Positions 12,501-24,500 of a stretch of 64,000 bases of DNA are shown piece by piece. The position numbers and the translations under genes are program-made. Source of the stretch: Nectonema munidae. Taxonomy: Eukaryota; Nematomorpha; Nectonematoida; Nectonematidae. Below the pieces are notes generated by a model. That model saw only the letters and a list, made by a program, of their open reading frames with translations. It did no database searches and was not told the origin of the DNA. The first letter of the stretch is position 1; every line of letters begins with the position of its first letter. Location of the stretch: the NCBI GenBank assembly GCA_030549495.1, contig JAUIRK010000889.1, positions 498,501 to 562,500 on the forward strand, in the 5' to 3' direction.

Positions 12501-15500
12501 CAATGGGAAACTTTTAAATGTATAAATATATTTTCTTAGAGAGAAAAGAATTTTTATTACCTTTATTTTACAATATAATTTATGATTTGTTATATCAAAA
12601 TTTTTTTTTGGAAGTTGTTACATATTGCAAACTTTATTGATACAATATTAATTAATTACTTTATTTAATTTTTTTTGATTTATTTAATTTCCAATTCTAT
12701 AAAGCTCATGCTAATATGCTCTTGATTTTTACCTAACAAAATGTTGTATAAAAAATCATAGTACAGATTTGTACAATAGAATCTATTGTTAAATAAGTCT
12801 AAATATATTTTTCACAGGTCAAGCTCACGAATTGTTACATCTACGTTTGTGTGTCTAAGATGTTTGTTTTGTTTGGCACTTTGTCTAACTTGATGCAGAG
12901 AACAAAAGCCACTCACTTGTCAACACAAATCTCACTAAATAAAGAACTTAATTTCATTGGCGGAAAAATGGATGTGTACTTAATTGAAGATTTGTTCTCA
13001 ATCCTCAATAAGAATTGTGCTAATTTTTTGAAGGAAATTTGCTCAAGCAGTGACTATGAAGTTGAGTTCAAATACTACAAAGTATTTAGTTTTATAATAT
13101 AATTTTTGTTGGATAATTTTATGTCTAAATTTGATAAAAAATAGAATTAATATTTTCAAAAAATTTTAATAAGTCAAAATTATAAACCTAAATAATTTTA
13201 AATAAAAAACATTTTATATAAAAGACGTAAGTATAATTTATAATAATAAAGAAACAAAATCTTTGACAGATATGCCCATTGAGGTGAAATAATTATAACA
13301 AATAAAAAATTGCAAAAACTGGAACTTTATTGCTGATTTTGCTAACTAGTTTGTAGTATAAACTCCTTTTTCAAAGCAAATATATAAAGGATAAAATAGT
13401 GAAAATGAGATGTAATGGGAATGAGGATGTTGGGGATAAACAATCTTTGTGTTAAGGAGATACAAACTTCATTTTACGCGCGTGTGTTATATAATAATAA
13501 TCTTATGTTTCTATACACTTCCTCCTATGTTATATTGCTCTTAATCTTAGTTATGTATGTATGTATGCATTGCCTTATAAAGTTTGTATCTCCTTAACGC
13601 AAAGATTGCTAATCCTCCAACATCATCACCTCCTTAACACAGATTGTTTATCCCAACATCCTCATTCCCATTACATCTCATTTTCACTATTTTATCATTT
13701 ATATATTTGCTTTGGAAAAAGAGTTTATACTCCGAAACTAGTTAGCAAAATCAGAAATAAAATGTCCAGTAATTTTTTATATTTGTTATAATTATAATAA
13801 TAAAGACGATAAAACTTTATATTCAATGGGATATTTCAACTCTTCTGAGCTTATTTGAATCAATATCAAGTGTAAAGCATTCAACTACCACTTGAAGAAA
13901 AGAAGACAGAACGCAGGGTGAGACATTTCAGATGACAGAAGAATGCTTCATCTTTGTTTCCCATCTCAGGTAACACAAATGGTCTCATGACATTTCATCA
14001 CACGACACTTCATCACGCGACACTTCATCACACGACATTTCATCATAACGACACTTCATCACGCGACACTTCATCACACGACATTTCATCATAACGACAC
14101 TTCATCACACGACATTTCATCACACGACATTTCATCATAGCGACACTTCATCACATAATCAGAGAAGCTTTTTATCATTTCAATTTCCTATATGTTGTAA
14201 AAGATTAAAACATCAGCATAGATAAATAGTCAAGATAAAAGTATTAGAGCATTATATTATCTGGAGAATTTTACCTAGGTATGATAAGCTTTTTCATGGG
14301 CATGCTGTTGATAATCTTCTAATTATATATGAGATAGTTTAACAGCTAAACAGGAAGTGAAAAGTGTACAACTTGAAGTATATATGATACATTTTTACAG
14401 GTTGTTGTATAGATAATCTTTTAAATATTTTCCCATTCTACTCACTAATACTTCCTTGTTAGTTTTTTCTTCTTGAGAATACCTTCAACTCTTTTACTTT
14501 TAACTTTTACTCCCTTCTATTTTTTTTTATGTCAAAATAAAAGTTTTGCCTTATTAACATTTAAAATGGATACAAATGATGTTGAATATTTTTGTAAGTT
14601 TGGAACAACTTCCAAGGGAAAGGAAACTGCAATATTCAATAATTGCGAATATTATAAACATCGAAAAAACAAAGATAATTCTATCCGTTGGCGATTCTCA
14701 GAATACCAAAAAAAGAAATGTAATGCATTTATTACAACGTTGGGAGAACGTGTAATTTCCTCACCCAAATCTGAACATTCCCATTATTTGGACAGAGAAA
14801 AAATCTGCGCAAAATTAGCAGTGAACAAAATGAAAATTGCAATGAAAGAAGTTGGAGCAGCTCCAATGATTGTCTCTAGTGAATATTGTCAAGATATATC
14901 AACCTCATCCATGATGCGAATACCAAAGAAGCCAAGCCTAATTCGAACATTACAACGATCTAAAGGAAGATTTAACACATTACCACTTTTGCCAACTTCA
15001 ACAAATTTTGAAATAACAGGTAAGTTTAGAGACAATTTATTGTATGATTCTGGCATTGACGATACCAAAGAATTATTATATTTGGACATAATGAAGTTGT
15101 GTCTTGTTTGTCACGTGCCAGACTCTGGATTGCTGATGGTACTTTTAAAGTTGTACCATGTTTATTTTATCAGTTGTATACTCTTCATTTTCATTTTGGA
15201 GAAGGGCGTAATCCAGCAGGAATGTATGCTCTTCTGAAAAACAAAAGTAGAAATACTTATAGAAGAATGATTAACGCAATGAAGAATATTGTTCCTTGTG
15301 CCAATCCTGAACAAATTCTTCTAGATTTTGAAATAGCTGCAATGACTGAATTTCAGTATGCTTTTCCGAACACAGAAATCAAAGGTTGTTTTTTCCATCT
15401 TTCGCAGAATGTTTATAAAAAAGCCATTCAGTTGGGAATGAAATCCGAAATGGAAAGTGATAATGAATTAAGCACACTGATTCTTTGTTTACCTGCACTT

Positions 15501-18500
15501 TCTTTAGTCCCGACAAACTTTGTTGAAAATGCATTTGACACTTTAAAGGAACATATGCCTGAAAATGATAAAGTTACTCAGCTTCTGACATACTTTGAAA
15601 ACACCTACATAAGAAGAGGATACAGAAGAAATGGAGCAGCAAGGAATCCCCTTTTTCCTATTTCAAAGTGGAATCATTTTGAAAATTGTGTGGAAGGTGT
15701 GGCTCGAACTACAAATGCTGTAGAGGGATGGCATTACTCTTTGCAATATTTATTCCAATGCAGCCACCCAACAATTTGGTATTTCCTAAACGGTATTTAC
15801 AAAGATATTGCTTTTCAACGTTTGAATTTAACTCAAGGAATAACAGGTGCACCTCTACCGACTAATAAAAAATATCTTTCTATTAAGGAGAAGATTAAAA
15901 GCATAGCTAGTCTGTTCGAACAGACTGATATCATGACATACCTTAGAGCTATTCAGTATTCTGCGTGTAAGTAGTTTGTTTTTATAAGTATGGCAATTTT
16001 TATTGTTTTTAAATTATTTCTTATACAAATAAATCAAATTATAGTACTTTCATTTTGTAATTTTTTTCCAAACGATATATATATAGTTTTCAGACGCATT
16101 ACCGTCCCTCAATTTACCGCAAACCCATACACTACCGTAAAATTATATAGAAAGGATTTGTTCTTTGGGAATCCCTCGATTTAATGCTCGTATCTGACAT
16201 CGACAAATAGTTTTAATAAAGCAAGCAAACTCCATTTAATTGAAATATTTTTCTTTGAAATATATATTTTTCTTTGAAGAATTTGTAAATATTATATTTT
16301 TGACAAAATATGAACAATATTATACACAAATTAAGGAACAGTTGTAAGGCATACTTTGTATTATAGTGATCTTTTTCAAACCTAACTTGACATAACGTAG
16401 TAATTATAAATAAAAATAGATGTTATTGAATGAAGATTTAAATTTTGATTTTTGAGTTAAATATTTTACCCTATATTCTTAGTCTACAGTATTTATATTA
16501 ATAAAATGAGCATAACTTCAATGGGTTAGTTATAATAATATATCTTAATACCCTGTATCAGAGTACGACAGGGAGGTTAAATTTTTCGTGGCAGGGATCA
16601 TAAGACCAACGATGTTGTGGTAAATGTAGGCGAATAATTATTTTACATTTGGTTGTGATGATATGTCGTGTATAATCAAATGTCGTGTGATGAAGTGTCG
16701 TGTGATGAAATGTCGCGTGATGAAGTGTCGTTATGATAAAGTGTCGTGTGATGAAATGTCGTGTGATGAAATGTCGTAGCACGAACACAAATCAACTCCA
16801 TCAAGAGCTTCATTCTGCGTTCTATTTTTTTTTTCAAGTGGTGGTTGAACACAAAAGGCACAGAAGAGTCGAAATACCTGATTGAATAAAGTTCTGTCGT
16901 CTTTATTATTAACTAAATGTTGTTGTTTTTATTGTGTTAAACTTTGTTAGACAGTTAGTTAGTTTATTAATAAGTGAAACTTCGAATATCCGAATAATCC
17001 AAATTTTCGCGTATACGAACCACTTACATGCACATCTTAAGAAAGAAAAAAAACAGAAAGTTTTCACATATGACAATAAATAATTTGTTTCCCAACTTCT
17101 GTAATAAACTTCTTCTCTGTTCTTCTGTAATAAACTTAGTTACATATTAAATTTGTTAATGAGATAATTAATGTTAACTCAATTTAATTTATGAGATGAA
17201 CATTTTATTCAGTTTAGTATCAAGTTATTTTATCTGATACTTTAAATCAGTGGTCCCCAAACTTTTTTCTGATCGTTACCCACTTTTCATACATGATCCT
17301 TGTCTATGGCCCCCACAACAATCATAGCCGGTGAATACCGTGACTGTCTACTAGTATCTAACAATTTTAATCATAAGATTAATTAAAAGGGCCTTTTGCT
17401 AAAAGATGTTTCAAGAATAAGCCAAAAAAGAAGGAAACAGAAAATCCACTGGATGGAAAAAGTTTATTAATCTTACGCTATGTGATTTAATCTTTGAATC
17501 TTACAAATTTGATAACATTGTAAGCTCTAGTTGGGAGACAATTGTACTCAGTGTGAAGGGTGATGTTGCAGATTATCGACAAGCTTTTTGATTCTTGGTT
17601 TTGTTTCACTTAAAGCACAACGTATGTCATGTTTTATACGTTCGCGTATCCACAGTATTTACAGGTGGGATAAGAAGTTTTCCCTCCACCGGCTATCTAC
17701 TCGCTATACTCCTCAGATTATGGCCCCTTAAATTTTGCTTTATGGCCCCAGGGGGCCATAGCCAACAGTTTGGAACCAATGGTTTAAATGCTTCCAGATT
17801 TTTACCAAGTTAATCATTCCTATTGAGATGCATTAAGATAAAAATTTCAAGTGGCATTTGATTTAAAATATTTTTATTTTTGTCATAATCTTTTCTCTGT
17901 ATAGCACATTTTAACCCATTTACGGCCAACGTTCCTATTTTGGAACATAAGTAATTTTATCTTCGTCTGCTTTTTTCAATGACTTTGAATATAAATCGTC
18001 TGCGTTTTTTTTAGATATCGTCTGCTTTGCTTGGTCTTAAATGGGTTAATATAACATAACATAACATATTTATTAAAGCAAAATTGAGGCTAATGCCTGT
18101 AAGATTTGCATCTTGAAATTAAGCAAAATAATACAATCTCCTAGACTGCCAAACTGCATCCAGTTTGTTTTTAAAATCCCTCGTTAATTTACGCTGTGGT
18201 CAATTACCTTTACTTCTAAATACTAAAATAGCACCAATGTACACAGAATGAAATTTTAGTTAGAGCATTTATTTAGATGAAAAAATATGGACAGGTTAAT
18301 CACCGGTCATGTATTAAAAAGGAGATATAATATTAAAATATTAATTAAAAAATATATTAGGCGATTTTCAATTGCTTAGTGATCATTAACTTTGTGATGT
18401 TTTTGCTAACTCTGAAGCTACAATGTGTGTTATATACTGTATTTCGTTTTGTTATACTGTATTTCGAGTGCCATTCATCTATAATAAATTTCCAACTTTT

Positions 18501-21500
18501 TGAATTTAATTTTTGACAAATATGGCTGTCAAAATACAGTGAATCGATTAAAAAATGCTTACAAAAAGATTATATTATTTTCAAAAACATCATCAGTGAG
18601 TAATTCTTTGATATGGTGTTTGTAAATTGGTTTTATTATTTTCTTTTCTTGACTTTTTATTTTTTATTTCAGGAATGTTGTATCAAGAAGTACAAGGATT
18701 CTGAAGAAGAAATTTCATCTCAAAGACAAATGGTATACACCTTGGAAGGAGAAGAACTCGTTCTAAGGGAGGAATTATGTGAATCTCAGTTAACCTGGGA
18801 AATTTTGGATAGTAATAAGGTAAATTAATTATGGGTAGTTACTTAATCTCAAATAAGATATATATCATTTGTTGTTTAGTAATAATTAAGTTACTTTTGT
18901 GTATAATGCATAATTTTTCACCCATATTTTTTTAATTAATTTTCCTCAACAATTTTTCTATTAAATTTACTAATTACCTTTTTGGATTTAGTCGTTCACT
19001 TTTGTTTGGCCCGTTTTAATTATTCACGGAAAATGGGCTTTTGAAAATAGGAAAATTGCTAGATTCTTCAGCAAATAGCATATTAGTGGTAGTTTTTGGC
19101 ATGGATCTAGTCTTGCAGGTTTGGATTCAGTATCTTGTCATCCATCTATCTACAATTATGGAAGACTATTTTTCCCTCAAATATAATAACCCTTTTTAAA
19201 ATTTTTATTATTATAGTATATATTGATTAATATGAATAATAATTCAATTAATTCTTTATTTTCAAAAGTTTCATGAAAGGCATAGAACATAAAATGAATG
19301 CACACACACAAATAAAATGAGAAAAATAAAAGCTGATCAGTCACTTAGATGACAAAATAAGTCTAAAATTTTTATTATTAATTTTATAGAAAATATTCCA
19401 TTCAAATAATGAGGACAAATACTATCCAAGTAAAGAAACTCACCCATAGGTGGCCAACATGTAGCCTTTTAAGTTTTTAAGTGATGTTGTCCACATATGA
19501 GTGGGGCGACATGATTTTTTTGTTCAAAAATATTAATTTTTTGTTGTGATTCAACATTTTCTCACTTAATACAAATTAAAAATACTCATCGAGCTAAATT
19601 AAGAGATGAACATTAAGAAGATCAATGAATACTTAGAACTACTATGATAGAGCCTGAAATCAAAATGCTCTCTCTCAAAAAAACAAAAGGAAAAAATCAT
19701 TAATTGTATTAAAATAATTTTTTGTCTATTTAATTTAATTTAATAAAAGAAATTAATTTGTTCTTTAGTAGAAAGTTATTGTTCAATAAAAGGAAATGCA
19801 CTTTTGTAATTTGAAAAAAAGCGTCATTGTAGAAGAATATCATTGTATGCATCTTGGTTTTTAGATTTTGGTGTTTGATTTTGAAAGTGAATTGTATATA
19901 TGGCATGGTAAATTAAGCAGCTTGAAAGATAAGACGAAAGCTCGTGTATTTGCTAAAGATTTGTGGCAAACCGGTTTCAATGCTTTATCACTCGTAAAAG
20001 GAAATCAAATCGCTATATCTGGTGACGACAAGGAATATAGTGATTCATCTTTTTCAACTTCAAAATTTCGGCCTGATTGGAGTCTATTTTCAAAACAATT
20101 TGAAAATATGGAAAGTGTTCTATTTATATCTAAATTTGCAAAGTGGCATTTAAGCAAGACACCTACATTTGAGCAATTACCGTGTGCAAAGGTAAATTTA
20201 ATTTACTTATTATCTAGATTTGAAAGAAATTCAGAAATAAGACTTAACATTTTTAAAATTTACTAAAGTAAATATAAAATAATTTCTTTGGTTGACTTAA
20301 AAGATTTATTGCAAATATGGCCTTGGCTAGAAATCTATGATGTTATTTTTGGTTGAACTTTATTAACTTCAATAGTTATTTAGTTCATGTATACTAGATA
20401 TTCTGTGTAGAGATTTATTGAGTTTTGATCTTATAAGAATATTCAAAAGTTTTTTTTTATTTTTTCCATTCACGAGAACAAGGTATAAATCTTGTGAAAA
20501 AAAACTGAATTAATAATTTAACTTTTAAACAATGAGGTAAAATTTGTTAACCTTCCGAGACCATTGAGAAAACAGTACTGTAACGTTATTACCCATCCTT
20601 TTGGATACCCCCGCAGTGCTCAGTCCATAATTTAACTGGACTTTCCATTCCACTAAAAACCTAAGAACTGCTCTTGAAGTGCACCTTGATATTATTATTT
20701 TACGAGAATATATGTTTTAAATATATGAATACTAGGGTGAGACAAATTTTTTTTTTTGAAACATATAAAAAAAATTGTGTTACAGTTCCTTATTAACCTT
20801 CATCTGTACAACATACTCAATTTGTAGTTACTAAAACTTATATAATTATTTTTTCACAATATAGAAACATTATAAAGTTGAAATTTATTGACGATACACG
20901 ATTTTATGGCAAACCCACATACAAAGTTTGGTCTTGTATAATGTTTGTATGTGAAACTTCCTCTTTTTACATTTAACGTACAACATAACTCCTCAACAAG
21001 CATTGTGTCTGCTTTATAATCAGATACTTTTTATTTTATGATAGATTAGTCTCTAACCAATAAAAATGTTATGCAACTTTGTTATGAAATAAACGATTTT
21101 TATATTCTCAAAATAATCTTGAAATAATTGATTGTTCAAATTCTGATAGGCAAAGTTTTTCTGCTTTAATGAAAACATTAAAAGTTTGACTAATTAAAAA
21201 TCCTGTGAAATAGAGTAAATTATTCAAAATTATGTAACGCTACAAGAATAAGTAATAGAGATGCTTGTTTAATTTTTGATTCTTTGTTAAAGTTTTTAAC
21301 CTTGTCAGCTGTAAAACAGTTTTTGTTTCTTGCAAAATGAGAAAATGGAAAAGAAATATTAGTAAAAAACTTTTTTATTGGTTTTGATAGGAAGACAGAG
21401 CATTAGTAAAAGAATTTTCTTATAAACGCTTTTATAAGGACTCTATGATTTGGTTAGTTTTCCAAACTGAAATTTTATTATTATTTACGGCATAAAACTT

Positions 21501-24500
21501 CTTCACCTGAAGGTATTTGCAAAGTAATCTTAACACTAATGAATGAAAGTGATTCTAAAGAAATTCGGTTATCAGAAAATTGCAATATTTAGTATGCATA
21601 CAAAGGATTTTTTAAGTATCTGAAAGCAGTATATTGTTCACTTCTGGTCTAAAGACGTCTAAATTCTCAGTTTTTAACAGTCTCAGTTTTGATCATAGAG
21701 ACATTCCTATCAGGATGGCCTAGTGGTCTGAGGTGCCAGACTCTAGTTTATATCTCTTCGTTTCAATAAATAAAAGGCCAACTCGATTAAATTTATATTA
21801 ATTTTTAAGCTCCTTATTAAATGATCAAAAATATTTTATCAATATGTGTTTGTTAGTTTAAAATACTTAAACAAGTTCATAACTCACAAACTTTTTAGAT
21901 AAAAGCACAACCGTGTGCTTTCAATTACTTAAGATGCATGACAAATGTGTATACTGCAATTTTATGTAGGTGTGTCAATCCAAAAAATAATTTAACAATT
22001 TTTTTTATTTTAAACTTTTGTCTTTTTTGTTTAATTAAAAAATTTGGAAAAATGAAGAAGGAGCAAAAATTTTTATTACACGCTGAATCAAAATCTGAAA
22101 AAGTCTGACCAGGAACTAAGCTTAAAAAAAAGAATGCTTCAGTTGGAAATTTTGATAAAATAGTATTCAAATAAATTTTGAAGCAAAATCTTATATAAAA
22201 ATGATCGATTGTAAAAAATTTGAATTGATAAAACCGCCATTACTTCACATTTTAAATTTACAAAATATTGATATTGAAAATATTTAAAATTTGTCTGGAA
22301 AAAATGTTAAAGATGTTTCTTCTGCATGAAAAGAGTTTTTGTTAATAGAACAGAAAAAATGAAGGGAAGAGAAAAGTGGAATTTTTAATGATAAAGTTAT
22401 TTTTTGCATTTTTTGTTCACCCATTCAACGAAATTTGTATAACTTAAATGCCATAGTTTTTGGCTAATTTAAAAAATTATAATTTCGCTCATTTGTCGGC
22501 TCAGCAGTTGGCTTAGATTAAATAAATATGAAAATCTCTGAAGAATATCAATAAACATTTATTAAAATTATTTTTTCATTTATAAAAAGTTGAATCACCA
22601 AATATTGAAAGGTCTTTGCATGGAAATATTTAATTTATAATTGCTACATAATCCTTACCCAATAGCTTGATGATAATTTTTTACATATCATCATAAGAAG
22701 TATTATTTATTATATGAAGATTTTTATGAAAATTTATAACCAATAGGATATATAGAAAAATAAATTGAAATTGATTGATTTGTTTGTGTTATTTTACATT
22801 TCAAGGCAGATATCTTTTTTGTATTTTAAATTTTATGAAGTGTCTTATTTAACAAATTTCGTATTATGATTTACGAAATCTAATAATTTAAGTAAAATTC
22901 TAAAACGAAAAATCTTCCAAAATTTTAAATCTTTCAAAATCATATCTATAGTGCTTATTTTTTGTTAATTTGTTCTCCTAATCAAAAGTGTAAATCAAAG
23001 CCTAAAGCATGGCTTGGAAAAAAAATTATACTACCTTTTTGGTTCAAATCAATACAAACATTGTATTATTTTTGTGGAAAATGATCATTTACATTATTCT
23101 TTTCTATTTAATCTTATATTTTTATATAATTTTTCTATCTTTATTTTCTATATAAAATCTTCATATATTGCCATAATTACGTTTTGAGATACACTGCATA
23201 CAACTCACCTCTAAATCTCTCTTTTTACATGTAAATATTTTAATTTTCTTATTTTAATTACAAAGTTTTTCTCTCAAACACCAGCACTGTATTCAGTTAT
23301 TTGCACAGAGGACTATATTTATTTATATATAAAATATTTCTAATACTACTATTTCAAGAAACTTTGATCCGAATGTCATTCTATTTTAGTGTGGTTTAAG
23401 GAGATAATTTTTAAAATACTTTTTTTATTTTATTTTAATAAGAAGACTTAATTATTTAAATTATCAATATATAATTGGTTGTATATGAGGATTGAATTAT
23501 ATTAAATTTTTTAATTCACTTTTCATTATTCTTTTGTAACGTTTTTGCTAGCAAAACTTGTCTTCTCCAAGCAATAAAATTAAAAAAATTAATGTTAAAG
23601 AAATTCTGACTGATTTATCCCAATGGAAAGAACCAGACTTATGCCTTAACTTGGTCAACATTGAACGAGGAAAAACGTTTACATCTGATGATGGCTTAAA
23701 GTATTCTGTACAGACTAACTCCGTAAAGGTATGCGATTTTACTCTTTCTCACATTTATATTTTTGGGCGTGAGTAAGGTTGGTTAGGTACGGGGTTTCGA
23801 TAACTCAAAGTCTTGGGTTCGATCCCGCATCAAGTCAACTTTTTCATAGTTCGATACAAGCTGCGCAATTGTGCCTTCTTGATGAAAACACCCAATGGTA
23901 CCTTTACCTTAGAGTTAGGGTTAGTTAGGGCTAACGTATACCTAACTCAGTTTTATAAAGGAATTTTTTTCATCATTAGTGAAAATTTTTTTTGGTCCTC
24001 TCATGTATCATGGTGTACATAGATTTAATCATCGAGACTCTTTATCACTGAACGTTTAATTGTATGGGAGTTTAAATAAACAATATTTAGACTTTTTATC
24101 GAAAAAAACAAAGCTTTTGTATTCATTATATTCAAGTGAAATGATATTCGTTATAAATTATTTTAAGGCACTGCACCATGGGTTCCATTTTGACTACGCC
24201 ACTTATAAGTAGTATGAATAATTAATATTTTTATATATTCTCAGCGCTATAAACTTTTCATAAATTTTTACAAAAGCTAAACTATATAAAGAGAACTTGA
24301 ATTGATATTTAACAGATCTTTGTTGATCATAAGTTTAAATGCAACAAAGTGCTCCTTCATGATACTTGATGGACCGCTTGCTTTCCCGGTTTTCATTCTA
24401 GTCAAAGCATTTTTTTCTTAAGAAATACGGGCCTTCAAATATTTCAGTATCAACAGCACCATTCTGGTCATTTTCTACATTCATAAAACTTTCCGAGTGA

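Larger units (their letters stand above)
13797..16911 (+). mobile_element. MULE (Mutator-like) DNA transposon with satellite-bearing terminal inverted repeats
   Basis: The outer ends TAATAATAAAGACG (left) and its complement (right, about 16898-16911) begin inverted repeats of about 350 bp. Both contain AACTTTAT, CAACCACCACTTGAA-like and AGAACGCAG blocks, and both carry arrays of a 15-16-bp unit. The middle codes for a FLYWCH-MULE transposase. The left end is interrupted by foldback element FB-1, whose target duplication lies in the MULE terminus. I could not identify the MULE's own 9-11-bp duplication. The copy lies within intron 5 of the supervillin-like gene, in the same orientation. Confidence 0.8.

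Noticed and set aside
13986-14156. CRISPR-like array
   Set aside because: The units are directly contiguous with no unique spacers and lie inside a eukaryotic transposon terminus.
15019-15024. Splice donor GTAAGT inside the MULE transposase
   Set aside because: The coding pattern (LLYDSG) continues across it, and a simple frameshift further on explains the frame change.
16558-16861. Minus-strand open frames with repeated His/Thr (HFITRHFITRHF)
   Set aside because: They are translations of the 15-16-bp satellite in the MULE terminus.
23911-23945. Interstitial telomere repeat (TTAGGGTTAGTTAGGG)
   Set aside because: Only two or three irregular units; it is compatible with chance next to a SINE tail.
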